Position numbers and translations under genes: made by a program
The notes under the pieces: generated by a model
Told to the model about the DNA's origin: nothing
The model's database searches: none
What the model saw: only the letters and a program-made list of their open reading frames with translations
NCBI GenBank assembly: GCA_028819845.1
Contig: JAPPKS010000034.1
Span: 225,582-289,581, forward strand
DNA length: 64,000 bases
Origin: Candidatus Poribacteria bacterium
Lineage (GTDB): Bacteria > Poribacteria > WGA-4E > PCPOR2b
Direction of reading: 5' to 3'
Shown here: positions 43,419-53,435 of the stretch, one piece after another
How positions within the stretch are numbered: the first letter of the stretch is position 1
Layout of the letters: every line of letters begins with the position of its first letter

Positions 43419-44567
43419 ATGACAACATGGGCTGAAGTAAATCTCACAGCGATTAAATCGAATGCGCAGGCAATTCAAAAATTCATCCGGCGCAGCGGCG
43501 AAAGTTTTTGCCCGGTAAACTTAATTGCCGTGCTCAAAGCGGATGCATATGGACACGGTGCAATTCCTGTTGCTCAAACGTTACGGGACGTAACAGAGAT
43601 GTTTGCCGTTGCAACGGTTGAAGAGGCGATTGAGTTGCGTGATGCCGGCATTGAGATACCGATTCTCGTTCTTTTCAACGCTGCCGCCGATGAAGCTGAA
43701 GAAATTGTCCGGTATCAACTTGTGCCTTCCGTGAGTGAATCTACTCTTTGCAAAAAATTGTCTTATGTTGCACGAACATTGAACCAGAACGTTAGGGTGC
43801 ATGTCGATGTGGACACGGGCATGAATCGCGGCGGGGTACGATATACGGACGCCGCTCGTTTTGTCCAATGGCTAACATCACTATGCGGCATTGTGGTTGA
43901 AGGACTCTTCACACACTTTGCGACAGCCGGCGAAACGGACAAAAGCTACGCACAATTGCAATTGGCGCGCTTTAAGTCCGTGATTTCCGAACTCTTTCAG
44001 CTCAATCTTCGTCCGCCGATGGTACATGCCGCCAACAGCGCTGCTACACTCACGCTTCCAGAAGCTCATTTTGACGCTGTGCGCGTCGGTTTGAGTTTAT
44101 TTGGAATTCATCCCATACCTGACCACAGCGCTACAGGTGCGCCGTGCGCGACTCGCCTGAGACCGTCGCTTAGCTGGAAGTCGCGTGTCATCTACGTGCA
44201 TGAGGCGGGCCCAGGTGAAAGTGTAGGCTATGGACGTACTTACAAAACCAACCGGCCGATGCGGCTGGCGACTTTACGAGTTGGATACGCCGATGGGTAT
44301 ACGCGGTCATTGTCCAACCAAGGAGAAGCCCTAATCGGCGGCATCCGCAGACGAAGTGCGGGGGAAATCTGCATGGATGAAACCGTGTTTGAAATTGATT
44401 CCCCCGGTAATGTGTCTATCGGAGATGAAGCGGTTCTGATTGGAATGCAAGGGACTGAAGAGATAACCGCCGACCAAGTCGCCGTGCGGGCAGGGACAAT
44501 TGCTTATGAGATTCTTACGGGAATTGGCAACCGCGTGCGTCGTGTTTATGTCGAAGACCCTGAATGA
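43419..44567 (+). CDS. alr: alanine racemase
   Basis: A 382-residue PLP enzyme making D-alanine for peptidoglycan. The PLP lysine is K40 in VLKADAYGHGA, and the opposite catalytic Tyr is Y271 in SVGYGRTY. AANSAATL, FDAVRVGLSLFG and the C-terminal beta domain (AGEICMDETVFEI, IGDEAVLIG) are typical. Length is that of the family. It stands alone on the + strand. Confidence 0.97.
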   Translation: MTTWAEVNLTAIKSNAQAIQKFIRRSGESFCPVNLIAVLKADAYGHGAIPVAQTLRDVTEMFAVATVEEAIELRDAGIEIPILVLFNAAADEAEEIVRYQLVPSVSESTLCKKLSYVARTLNQNVRVHVDVDTGMNRGGVRYTDAARFVQWLTSLCGIVVEGLFTHFATAGETDKSYAQLQLARFKSVISELFQLNLRPPMVHAANSAATLTLPEAHFDAVRVGLSLFGIHPIPDHSATGAPCATRLRPSLSWKSRVIYVHEAGPGESVGYGRTYKTNRPMRLATLRVGYADGYTRSLSNQGEALIGGIRRRSAGEICMDETVFEIDSPGNVSIGDEAVLIGMQGTEEITADQVAVRAGTIAYEILTGIGNRVRRVYVEDPE

Positions 44568-45194
44568 ATCCACCACACATCCCACCAGATTGAATTTAAA
44601 CTTTGTATTATCCACTTCGACAGTTCCAATTAAATTCGCATATCTTCGTGAAAAAGACCCACTATTGTCATGACGGTCAGCCGAGGATTTGTTAGGGTTT
44701 GATCCTTAGAATACTGGATGCGTCGACAATTCAGGACACCGAATATTCAATGGTATCACAGAAAATGATCCTAACCCACATCGGCGTCGGGTTTTGGGTT
44801 GACATCGTCATCCACAGGGTGATATATTTATTGGGAGGGTCATCATTCTTGGGAAGCCGAAAGTTGATAGAACCCTAATGAAGCATAGAAATTTTAGCGT
44901 GAAGCACGGCGACTAGGTTGGTTTCGATTTTACGGCATGGCCATCTATTGTAAAAGATGACACGTCGCCAAAACCGCTTTGTCTGTTTCATGTTGCTCTG
45001 TACACGTTTTCCACTGCATGTTGGCGGCAAATCCAGCATTGGAATATAGGGGAAGAGTTGGCGGTTTTACCCCACCAGCGGGGAAAACCAATCGGAAAGT
45101 GAATTGTGCAAATTGAAAAGTTCACGCACCGGCTTGCTGCGTATTATTCTCAATCGCGGCGATGCCGGGCATCCAACACCGAGGGGAGAGAATC
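44568..45194. other. intergenic stretch without recognised features
   Basis: About 627 bp between alr and the C39-like lipoprotein. No convincing ORF, promoter or repeat. It may hold decayed sequence. Confidence 0.35.
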
Positions 45195-45836
45195 ATGAAA
45201 ATTCAAATTGTTTACCTTACGTCAATTCTTGCGTTAAGTATCTTGCTAGCCGGGTGCGGCCCAGCACCGCAGAAAGACGCCCGGTATATTCCGACCGCAT
45301 CGCCTACGGCGCCGAAAACCTCCGCATCAAAAAGTTCACAGACGGCGTCAAGTACATCATTGCCTCGGACGGCAGTAGTGGAACTTGTTCGGATGCCGTT
45401 GTTAAAAACTGTATTCAGGAACCCACCTGCCACTTCCCGCATTGACGATCTCTTTGCAAGGGCAAAAAGGCAAGTTGATAATCTGAGTCTGGTATCCAAT
45501 TGCGATTTGGATATTTTGAAGGGCTTTGTTGCGGCTGACTGGACACCGGTGGTGTTGTTACGAAGTGAACGACAGCCGTGGGTACTTGTTGGTTACGACG
45601 ATGGTGTTGAGGAGATTCAACTGACAAATATAGCAAACGCGCCCTCAGGCACAACGGATCCAAAGCGTCTCAGGCTAAGGCGGGAAGACTATTCTGATTT
45701 CGAAAGTAAGTGGGCATCTGGTAAATGTTTACTAGTTGCACCGGGGTTAGCGTATACAGACGTAAAGGTGCGTTCCGTTTTGTCAAAATACCTCTCCGCA
45801 ACTCACGCCTCCCAAGTTATGGTTAGAAGCCGGTAA
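45195..45836 (+). CDS. lipoprotein with C39-like peptidase fold, catalytic status uncertain
   Basis: A 213-residue protein. The ATG at 45195 has GGGGAGAG upstream (45183-45190); a longer upstream frame has no support. The signal peptide ends in the lipobox ILLAGC, followed by a Ser/Thr/Ala-rich linker of about 40 residues. The C-terminal domain (LKGFVAADWTPVVLLRSERQPWVLVGYDD...LRLRREDYSDFESKWASGKCLLVAPG) follows the strand order of the C39-like (papain-fold) families, where a His precedes the VGYDD turn. Here Trp-Val-Leu-Val replaces the usual His-Xaa-Val, so it may be inactive, perhaps a binding module. Confidence 0.6.
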   Translation: MKIQIVYLTSILALSILLAGCGPAPQKDARYIPTASPTAPKTSASKSSQTASSTSLPRTAVVELVRMPLLKTVFRNPPATSRIDDLFARAKRQVDNLSLVSNCDLDILKGFVAADWTPVVLLRSERQPWVLVGYDDGVEEIQLTNIANAPSGTTDPKRLRLRREDYSDFESKWASGKCLLVAPGLAYTDVKVRSVLSKYLSATHASQVMVRSR

Positions 45837-46145
45837 TTGGGGGTTTGCTACATTGGTTATCTCCGAGAAACGGGAGAATTGTACGTTACTCTTTGAAATT
45901 TTGTGACAAGTTTTTTTGCGGGTTGGTAGATTACAGCCGCCCATAGCAATTCCCGTTTGCGCTGAATCACAAAGTCAGTGCCCGTTTTTAATCCTGCAAT
46001 GCATCACACACCGCAATATTGGAGGGTTATATTAGGGAGGTTATGTCGAGGTAGGATTTTCATTTCCAACTGTCTTTGCGGATTTTTCTGCAGAAAGTCT
46101 ACATGCAACTGATGGCAGCCGACTTCCCAAATAGGAGAACTGTCC
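45837..46145. other. intergenic stretch upstream of the WD40 gene
   Basis: Nothing convincing apart from possible weak promoter-like AT-rich stretches. AGGAGAA precedes the WD40 ATG at 46146. Confidence 0.35.
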
Positions 46146-48596
46146 ATGAAAAGCACCTTGACGTTGTTTATTGCTATAACCCTGTTTTCAACGAATGCCT
46201 CCGCCCAAGGTTTCCAGCAATTGAACTTGCCTGAAGGTGCCAAAGCACGCCTCGGAAAAGGGTGGATTTCTAATTTCTCGTATTCTCCGGATGGAACCCG
46301 GCTTGCGGTTGTTAGCGGCCATGGAATATGGCTCTACGATACGGCAACGTATCAAGAGACCGCTCTCCTCACTGGGCATAAATCTAGAGTTTTTGGTGCA
46401 GCGTTCAGTCCCGATGGCAACACTGTCGCTAGTGCGAGTTGGGACAAAACAGCCCGGTTGTGGAATGCCAACACAGGGCAACACATTGCTACTCTCGCGG
46501 GACATACGGGTTGGGTCTTCAATGCCGCATTCAGCCCTGATGGCAATACGCTGGCTACAGGAAGCAGGGATAATACAGCGCGGCTGTGGGACGCAAAAAC
46601 AGGACAACACATTGCAACTCTCACAGGGCATAGCCAGGCAGTGTCTGTTGCATTTAGTCCCAATGGGAACTCCCTCGTTACCAGCAGTTCAGATCGCACA
46701 GTGCGGTTATGGAATGTAAACACAAGACAACCCATTGCAACTCTCGCGGGACATACCGGCCGGGCATATTTCGCGTTCAACCGCAATGGCAATACCGTCG
46801 CTACCAGGGGTGCCGATCCCGCAGTGCGGCTGTGGAATGTAAACACGGGTCAACACTTAGCAACGCTCACGGGGCATGCACAGCCAGTCCTTAGCGTGGC
46901 ATTCAGCCCTGATGGCAACACTCTCGCAACCGGAAGTGACGACGATACTGCACGGCTGTGGAATGTAAACACAGGACAACACTTAGCGACGCTTACGGGG
47001 CATGCACACTCGGTCCTTGATGTTGCGTTCAGCCCCGATAGCAACACCCTAGCCACGGCAAGTAAGGACGACACCGCACGGCTGTGGAATGTAAACACAG
47101 GACAGCACGTAGGGACTCTGACAGGACATGAACATACAGTCCGCCGCGTAGAATTCAGTCCGGATGGCAATACCCTCGCAACTGAAAGTAACGACGATAC
47201 CGCACGGCTGTGGAATGTAAACACAGGACAACACATAGCAACAATCACGGGGTTTACCAGCCCGTTCTATAGAGTCAGGTTCAATCCAAATGGCAACACT
47301 CTAGCTACAGAGAGTTCCGACCGCACTGTGCGGCTTTGGGATGCAAGAACCGGCCAGCACAAAGTTTCAATCACGGGGTTTACTGCTCCAATCTACAGCG
47401 TTGCATTCAGCCCCGATGGTAACACGCTCGCCACCGGGAGTTCGGGCCGTTCCATGCGGCTGTGGGACGTCAGAACTGGGAAACACAAAACCATATTCAA
47501 GGGTGACACTTACGCGGTTTATATTGTTGCGTTCAGTCCCGATGGTAACATTCTCGCTACAGGGAGTTCAGACCGTACCGTGAAGCTTTGGGATGCAAGA
47601 ACAGGGGATGACATAGCCACACTCACGGAACATACCGGCCCGGTCAATAGCATCGCCTTCAGTCCCGACGGCAACACGCTCGCTACAGGGGGTACCGACA
47701 CGACGGTGCGGCTTTGGAATGTCAACACAAAGGAACATAAAGCTACACTTAGGAGTCACAGGGCCTCAGTTTATAGCATTGCGTTCAGTCCCGACGGCAA
47801 CACGCTCGCTACGGGGAGTACAGACCGAACCGTGCGGCTTTGGGATGCAAGAACTGGCGAATTCAAGCGCACGTTTACGAACCACACGTCCGCAATTTAT
47901 AGCATTGCCTTCAGTCCCGACGGCAACACGCTCGCCACAGGGAGTTGGAACGAGTCGGTTCGGCTTTGGGATGCAAGAACAGGGAATCAGAAAGTCAAAC
48001 TTTCGAAGCACACGACTTCAGTTTATAGTGTGGCGTTCAGTCCCGACGGCAACACGCTCGCTACTGCAAGCACCGACGAGTCGACAGTGCGGCTTTGGGA
48101 TGCAAGAACAGGGGAGCAGAAAGCAACACTTACGGGGCATGCGGGCGCAGTGCGTAGTATCGCTTTCAGTCCCGATGGCAACACACTCGCAAGTGGGAGT
48201 TCCGACGGTACAGTATTCCTGTGGGAACTCCCTTCCGCCATTATTCCCGAAGGCGTTTCCGTTGAACCATTGGGCCAGCGCCTGACGACGCTAGGCGACA
48301 TTAAGCAAACCGCCTTGCTTCAAAATTATCCCAATCCATTCAACCCTGAAACATGGATACCGTACCAGTTGTTGGAAGACGCCTTCGTCACGCTAACCAT
48401 TTATGACCAAAGCGGACGTGTAGTGCGTACGATGGAAATTGGACACCAGATATCGGGCAGATACGACAGTCGAGAAAAGGCGGTATATTGGGACGGCCGC
48501 AATGAAAATGGGGAAATAGTCACTAGCGGCGTCTATCCATACCAACTCGATGCCGGGGATTATACCGCGTTGAGGCGGATGATTTTGCTCAAATAG
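46146..48596 (+). CDS. exported WD40-repeat protein with C-terminal FlgD-like sorting-type tail
   Basis: An 816-residue protein. Residues 1-21 are a signal peptide (ending NASAQ). About 16 WD40 blades follow, each ~42 residues with the string VYSIAFSPDGNTLATGS and ending VRLWDARTG or RLWNVNTG; the first blade is degenerate. This suggests two propellers of about eight blades. The last ~90 residues (LLQNYPNPFNPETWIPYQL, VTLTIYDQSGRVVRTME, YWDGRNENGEIVTSGVYPY) are a FlgD-like/T9SS-like tail that directs or anchors the protein at the cell surface. Neighbouring DNA copies of the last blades are almost identical, implying recent expansion. No catalytic residues are seen; a binding scaffold is likely. 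Confidence 0.93.
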   Translation: MKSTLTLFIAITLFSTNASAQGFQQLNLPEGAKARLGKGWISNFSYSPDGTRLAVVSGHGIWLYDTATYQETALLTGHKSRVFGAAFSPDGNTVASASWDKTARLWNANTGQHIATLAGHTGWVFNAAFSPDGNTLATGSRDNTARLWDAKTGQHIATLTGHSQAVSVAFSPNGNSLVTSSSDRTVRLWNVNTRQPIATLAGHTGRAYFAFNRNGNTVATRGADPAVRLWNVNTGQHLATLTGHAQPVLSVAFSPDGNTLATGSDDDTARLWNVNTGQHLATLTGHAHSVLDVAFSPDSNTLATASKDDTARLWNVNTGQHVGTLTGHEHTVRRVEFSPDGNTLATESNDDTARLWNVNTGQHIATITGFTSPFYRVRFNPNGNTLATESSDRTVRLWDARTGQHKVSITGFTAPIYSVAFSPDGNTLATGSSGRSMRLWDVRTGKHKTIFKGDTYAVYIVAFSPDGNILATGSSDRTVKLWDARTGDDIATLTEHTGPVNSIAFSPDGNTLATGGTDTTVRLWNVNTKEHKATLRSHRASVYSIAFSPDGNTLATGSTDRTVRLWDARTGEFKRTFTNHTSAIYSIAFSPDGNTLATGSWNESVRLWDARTGNQKVKLSKHTTSVYSVAFSPDGNTLATASTDESTVRLWDARTGEQKATLTGHAGAVRSIAFSPDGNTLASGSSDGTVFLWELPSAIIPEGVSVEPLGQRLTTLGDIKQTALLQNYPNPFNPETWIPYQLLEDAFVTLTIYDQSGRVVRTMEIGHQISGRYDSREKAVYWDGRNENGEIVTSGVYPYQLDAGDYTALRRMILLK

Positions 48597-48910
48597 CATC
48601 ATTTTGATTTCAAAATTGAGCCGATTGGGTTGACGCGCACCTGCATACCATCAAAAGTCTGCCAACACACAAATTGAATTTTTGCCATTCAGTTGTTCTT
48701 TAACTGTCCTGCACTGACCGAATCTGAAAGCAGACTAGTCCATAATGCCGCGCCGCCAACCGACTGCAGTTTCATCCCACCTTTGTTTGCTACCGCCGTA
48801 TTTTCTTTTTGTCATGCAAGCACAGGAAATAGTGTGAACAGGTCGAACACCCTTACAACAATAATTGTGCAATGTTGATTGAAAATTCCCAGTTCGAAAG
48901 AGGGATTTAA
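48597..48910. other. intergenic stretch without recognised features
   Basis: About 314 bp between the WD40 gene and rph. AGAGGGA lies just before the rph ATG. No ORF or repeat is convincing. Confidence 0.35.
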
Positions 48911-49669
48911 ATGACAAGAGTAGATTCGCGCAGCCCCAATCAAATGCGTCCTGTTACCATAAATCGTGATTACATTAAACATCCGGAAGGATCTGTCTTA
49001 ATATCGATTGGAGATACGAAAGTGATTTGCACGGCGTCGGTGGACGAACGACAACCCCGCTTCATGCGCGAACAGCAGATGCAGGGGAAAGGCTGGGTCA
49101 CGGCAGAATATGCAATGCTGCCGCGTTCGACGTCCGACCGTTCCCAGCGTGAGGTCACCCGCGGATCGGTTGGCGGGCGTACTCATGAGATTCAACGGCT
49201 GATTGGACGCTCCTTACGAGCAGTTGTAGATTTGCGCGCACTTGGCGAGCGCACAATCTGGGTTGATTGCGATGTGATTCAAGCCGATGGCGGGACGCGC
49301 ACCGCCTCAATTACCGGCGCATTTATCGCGCTGTGGGATGCTTGCCAGAAACTGGTAAATCGAAAAATGATAAAGTCACTTCCAATCCGTGAAAATGTGG
49401 CAGCAATTAGCGTTGGAATTATTGAAGGCACGCCGATGCTGGATCTTCGTTATACCGAGGACGCAATGGCTGCAGTTGATATGAACATTGTCATGACCGG
49501 GAAAGGGAAATTTGTTGAAATCCAAGGAACAGCAGAGGAAACACCTTTCTCTAGGGAAGAATCGAATCAGATGTTGGATCTTGCCACGGATGGCATTCAA
49601 AAACTCATCCGGTTACAAAACCGGTTGATGGTAGAAAAGTTAAATGAAGTTAGTCTTGGCGACCCATAA
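48911..49669 (+). CDS. rph: ribonuclease PH
   Basis: A 252-residue phosphate-dependent 3' exonuclease that trims tRNA precursors. Blocks: [92 protein letters not shown] and [23 protein letters not shown]. Length is that of the family. It overlaps the start of rdgB by 26 nt, a classic rph-rdgB pairing. Confidence 0.97.
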   Translation: MTRVDSRSPNQMRPVTINRDYIKHPEGSVLISIGDTKVICTASVDERQPRFMREQQMQGKGWVTAEYAMLPRSTSDRSQREVTRGSVGGRTHEIQRLIGRSLRAVVDLRALGERTIWVDCDVIQADGGTRTASITGAFIALWDACQKLVNRKMIKSLPIRENVAAISVGIIEGTPMLDLRYTEDAMAAVDMNIVMTGKGKFVEIQGTAEETPFSREESNQMLDLATDGIQKLIRLQNRLMVEKLNEVSLGDP

Positions 49670-50357
49670 TCGCGGCAAAGTAAGAGAACTCCAAGCTATG
49701 TTTATCGACATGAATTCTCCCGGTGATGCGGCGGGAACAGTGTCGATTTTCGATTCAGATGTAAATCGGACGAAACGACCACCTCAGTTAGCGCAGGGCG
49801 GCTGTACTGGGCCGAACAATCAGAATGTGATTGATGTTCTGTCGCTTGATGATGTTCCTGATGCGCCCGAAGTGGTTGAGGATGGCGAGACGTATCACGA
49901 AAATGCCGTAAAGAAAGCCACTGCGCTTGCTGAACATACGGGGTATTTTGCTCTAGCCGACGATTCGGGGCTGGAGGCTGACGCTCTCCGCGGCGCACCC
50001 GGCATCCATTCCGCACGATATGCCGGGGAACATGCTTCTGATTCAGCAAGAATCAATAAGCTGCTTGACGCCCTTAAAGATGTGCCCGATAGTCAACGAA
50101 CTGCGCGTTTTAAATGTGCAATCGCGATTGCCGCTCCAACCGGCCAGACACAAGTTGTCGTCGGCGTTTGTGAGGGAAAGCTTATTCATTCTCCGCGCGG
50201 ACAGCAAGGATTTGGATATGACCCCATTTTCGTACCGGCTGGTTTTGACAAAACCTTCGCCGAGTTGGGAGTGGATGTTAAAAATCGGATTAGCCACCGG
50301 GCAAAGGCGTTGGAAAAGTTGAAAAAACGCCTACAAATGTGCATTAGTAAACCGTGA
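49644..50357 (+). CDS. rdgB: XTP/dITP pyrophosphatase (RdgB/HAM1)
   Basis: A 237-residue enzyme that removes deaminated nucleotides such as dITP and [23 protein letters not shown] is the standard N-terminus, [14 protein letters not shown] carries the metal-binding Asp, and [20 protein letters not shown] and [11 protein letters not shown] are conserved. The family usually runs ~200 residues. Here an extra ~40 residues (about 22-62) separate LQAMF from [18 protein letters not shown], within the region that usually joins the first two strands. The reading frame is not broken. It starts inside the 3' end of rph, consistent with translational coupling. Confidence 0.94.
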   Translation: MKLVLATHNRGKVRELQAMFIDMNSPGDAAGTVSIFDSDVNRTKRPPQLAQGGCTGPNNQNVIDVLSLDDVPDAPEVVEDGETYHENAVKKATALAEHTGYFALADDSGLEADALRGAPGIHSARYAGEHASDSARINKLLDALKDVPDSQRTARFKCAIAIAAPTGQTQVVVGVCEGKLIHSPRGQQGFGYDPIFVPAGFDKTFAELGVDVKNRISHRAKALEKLKKRLQMCISKP

Positions 50358-50441
50358 AACAGATTAACCAGAAGATGTTTATTCCTCTCCTTCCATTGCC
50401 TGCAATCACAGATATTTTACTATTCCCAAAGAGGAAGCGCT

Positions 50442-51593
50442 ATGGCATCGGACCAATTCATACCGCTATGCCGTCCATGGATTGATGAAACCGAAATCGA
50501 AGCAGTGAGCGAAGTACTTGCTTCCAAATGGATCAGCACGGGACCAAAAACCGCGGAGTTTGAACAGCGGTTTGCTGAATACATCGGTGTAAAGCATGCG
50601 TTGGCGGTGAGTTCTTGCACTGCCGGATTACACCTTTCGCTAATTGCAGCAGGAGTCGGTGAGGGGGATGAAGTGATTACAACGCCATACACCTTTACCG
50701 CGACGGCAGAAGCAATTGGCTATACACGTGCGAAACCCGTCTTTGTTGACATTGATCCGGAAACGTTGAACATTGATGTTGGCGCAATTGAGGCGTCTAT
50801 CACGCGGCAGACGAAAGCAATTATTCCCGTGCATATCGCTGGATTGCCCTGCGACATGGACGGGCTTCTGCAAATTTGCCGAAAACACGACCTCGTGCTT
50901 ATTGACGACGCCGCGCATGCCATCCCGGCAGACTATAATGGGCATCGAATCGGATCCATTGGTAATGTGTCAACCTTTAGTTTTTACGCCAACAAGAATT
51001 TAACAACCGGCGAAGGCGGCATGATTACCACGAACAGCGATCGATTCGCGACAGCCATTAAGCGGAGTTTCTATCACGGAATGAGTAAAGATTCGTGGGC
51101 GCGGCGGCGGGAACAGCGCACTTGGTATTACGAAGTTGTCTCTCAAGGATATAAATATAATATGACCGATATTCAAGCGGCGATGGGATTGTGCCAACTC
51201 CTAAAGATTGAGAAGCAACGTGAAATTCGCAGCCGGTACGCCGAAATTTATACTTCGGAACTTCGAGAACTTCCTAGCATCATTACACCCAAGGCACAGG
51301 CAGCAAGCCGCCATGCTTGGCATCTTTACATAATTCAGTTGCGTACATCAAGATTGAAGATTTGCCGTGATGAATTCATTGATGCAATGCACGAGGCTAA
51401 AATCGAATGCGGCGTCCATTACATCCCTCTACATCTTTTTCCATTTTACCAACAAAGATACGGGTATCAGAAGGGTGATTTTCCCCACGCCGAGGCAGCC
51501 TTCAAGCGTGTCGTCAGTTTGCCGATGCATCCCGGATTGACGGAAGAGGACATCATCGCTGTTATTGACACAATCAAGGAAATCTTGGCTTGA
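50442..51593 (+). CDS. DegT/DnrJ/EryC1/StrS-family PLP aminotransferase
   Basis: A 383-residue aminotransferase of sugar-nucleotide type. Blocks: VSSCTAGLHLSLIAAGVGEGDEVITTPYTFTATAEAI, VLIDDAAHAIPADYNGHRIGSIGNVSTFSFYANKNLTTGEGG (PLP lysine in NKN), and YNMTDIQAAMGLCQL. The family makes amino sugars for surface polysaccharides. It is unlike the DegT gene at 29.8 kb in sequence, so they are not recent duplicates. GAGGAAG precedes the ATG. No other sugar biosynthesis genes are adjacent. Confidence 0.95.
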   Translation: MASDQFIPLCRPWIDETEIEAVSEVLASKWISTGPKTAEFEQRFAEYIGVKHALAVSSCTAGLHLSLIAAGVGEGDEVITTPYTFTATAEAIGYTRAKPVFVDIDPETLNIDVGAIEASITRQTKAIIPVHIAGLPCDMDGLLQICRKHDLVLIDDAAHAIPADYNGHRIGSIGNVSTFSFYANKNLTTGEGGMITTNSDRFATAIKRSFYHGMSKDSWARRREQRTWYYEVVSQGYKYNMTDIQAAMGLCQLLKIEKQREIRSRYAEIYTSELRELPSIITPKAQAASRHAWHLYIIQLRTSRLKICRDEFIDAMHEAKIECGVHYIPLHLFPFYQQRYGYQKGDFPHAEAAFKRVVSLPMHPGLTEEDIIAVIDTIKEILA

Positions 51594-51631
51594 CAGCCTT
51601 CCTGCGCAGGATTGACGCTCTGACATACAGG

Positions 51632-51660
51632 GGCGGTGTAAATCCAAGAATTGCACCGCC
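51632..51660 (+). terminator. possible terminator-like hairpin after the aminotransferase
   Basis: GGCGGTGTAA (51632-51641) pairs with TTGCACCGCC (51651-51660), one G-U pair. There is no good T-run, so it may be a simple hairpin. Confidence 0.4.
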
Positions 51661-51760
51661 TCCAGTTGGTTAAAGTTAGAGCCTTGGGAGTTTTTAGGTA
51701 AGAAAATAAAGAAAGACTAAAATAAACGCGTCAAGTGAACTAGCAAAAAGGAAGATTGAC

Positions 51761-52798
51761 ATGAGACTTATTCAATTTAGCTTAGGTGCAAAGGGAAGGC
51801 GGATCGGGTATATTGAAGATGATAAGATTGTTGACTTGACCAGCGTCAACAAGAATTGGAGGTACATTCACACGCTCTTCCAGGAAGCTCGACGGCACCG
51901 CAGGACCATTAGTTTGTACCTGGCGGATGTCTCTACGCGCAACGCTGATGTGGTGCCATACAGTGAGCTGCTAAAAGCCCGTAAAGGGGACGCAAATGGA
52001 TGGATACTACCACCGCTTGACCATCCAGACCCAAACCACTGTTTGATTTCGGGGACGGGTTTAACGCACATGGGAAGCATGGAAAAACGCGCCGAGATGC
52101 ATATCGCTGACCATGAAGAGACTGAGTCCGATAAGACCGATTCGGAAAAGATGTTCGAGATGGGATTAAAGGGCGGCAAGCCCGATGCGGGTGTCCGCGG
52201 CGTTCAGCCGGAATGGTTTTATAAGGGGACCGGCGTCTTCCTGCGGGGCCACAACGACTTTCTTGATATCCCGGACTTTACTGAGGATGGCGGCGAAGAA
52301 CCTGAAATCGTCGGCTGCTATGTGATTGACGACGACGGCATTCCTTGCCGGATAGGGTTTGCAATCGGGAATGAGTGGGCGGATCACCCAATGGAACGAG
52401 AAAATTACCTTTGGTTGGCGCCGTCAAAAATGCGCGTCTGCGCTGTCGGACCTGAGTTAATCACGGATAGAGATTTCAATGACATCGAAGGCAGCTGCCG
52501 AATTACACGGGGTGAAGAGTTACTTTACCATTCGGGTAAATTGCTTACGGGCGAGAGTCATATGAGCCACAGCCTTGCTAACCTTGAGGACCATCATTTC
52601 AAGTATTCCCACTTTCGCCACCCCGGGGATGTCCATATTCATTTCTTCGGGACGATGAAACTCGCCTTCCCCAATCGGCCGACCTTCCAAACCGGCGATC
52701 GCATTGAAATCAGTTTTGATGGTATGGGTGCCCCTCTTGTCAACTATTCCCGGCAGATTCCAGTCTCCAAAACCCCCGTCATGGTAGAGACCGGATAA
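51761..52798 (+). CDS. fumarylacetoacetate hydrolase family protein, AraD1/GguC type
   Basis: A 345-residue protein of the FAH fold. The GTGLTHMGSMEKRAEMH and PEWFYKGTG stretches, EPEIVGCYVIDDDGIPCRIGFAIGNEWADHPMERENYLWLAPSKMRVCAVGPEL, and DVHIHFFGTMKLAF are typical of the AraD1/GguC subgroup, linked to catabolism of sugar acids such as 2-keto-3-deoxy-L-arabonate. Metal-binding acidic residues appear conserved. No other sugar-acid catabolic gene is near, so the substrate is uncertain. GGAAG precedes the ATG. Confidence 0.88.
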   Translation: MRLIQFSLGAKGRRIGYIEDDKIVDLTSVNKNWRYIHTLFQEARRHRRTISLYLADVSTRNADVVPYSELLKARKGDANGWILPPLDHPDPNHCLISGTGLTHMGSMEKRAEMHIADHEETESDKTDSEKMFEMGLKGGKPDAGVRGVQPEWFYKGTGVFLRGHNDFLDIPDFTEDGGEEPEIVGCYVIDDDGIPCRIGFAIGNEWADHPMERENYLWLAPSKMRVCAVGPELITDRDFNDIEGSCRITRGEELLYHSGKLLTGESHMSHSLANLEDHHFKYSHFRHPGDVHIHFFGTMKLAFPNRPTFQTGDRIEISFDGMGAPLVNYSRQIPVSKTPVMVETG

Positions 52799-53230
52799 AG
52801 GTGTGGAATGAAATTGGCGGCGGGCTTGTTCCGGCAGGTTCGGACACTGACCCGTTTTCCGGTCGATCGGTTATATATTGTCCCGGCGGCGGCGATGGAC
52901 TGGAAAATCGACTTCGGGGCATTTCTGTAATGATTAATGAATATCTACGAAACGATGATGGGAATCGGACGTTTATTTGACAGCGACTGACTACTTTTCC
53001 ATTTTAAATCTTACAAGCGGCGTCAAATGGAATTCGTCTTCAGTAGATTGCTAGAACGAACAGTTAGATTTTAACAGGTATAATGGCAAATGTACCGTGG
53101 ATTAGACATTTGTAAATTCAGTAACTTGTAGAAGATGCGTCATTCCTGAAAATAAAGTGTTGATAGTAGATTTCGATTTAAGCACCTTGAGTACCACGAG
53201 AATTTTTGTAGTGAAGGAAAATAATTCCTG

Positions 53231-53259
53231 TTGACAATTTTTTCTTTTTCATTTATACT
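53231..53259 (+). promoter_or_regulatory. sigma70-type promoter of the LamG gene cluster
   Basis: TTGACA (53231-53236), 17 nt, TATACT (53254-53259). The ATG is at 53436, giving a leader of about 170 nt. The stretch 52799-53230 holds no recognised ORF. Confidence 0.75.
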
Positions 53260-53371
53260 GTTTCCTGTATAATTCGAATGAGTATATCTAAAATTCCGTA
53301 GGGCGCATTTGCTGTGCCGCTGCGAATAATTGTGAATAATATAGATTCTAACATTGTTGGTCTTAAAGTAA

Positions 53372-53414
53372 TTTCCGTTTTTGGTCAGAACTGACTGACC
53401 AATGAGAGCGGAAA
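53372..53414 (+). promoter_or_regulatory. leader hairpin of LamG gene 1
   Basis: Inner stem TTGGTCAG (53381-53388) / CTGACCAA (53395-53402), loop AACTGA. An outer stem TTTCCG (53372-53377) / CGGAAA (53409-53414) is possible. It is followed by GATGATGGAGG (SD at 53423-53427). Confidence 0.6.
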
Positions 53415-53435
53415 ACGATGATGGAGGTAGTTTAG

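Noticed and set aside
46188..48301. Repetitive ORFs in other frames of the WD40 gene
   Set aside because: They result from the DNA repeats of the WD40 frame and are not supported by start signals or domains.
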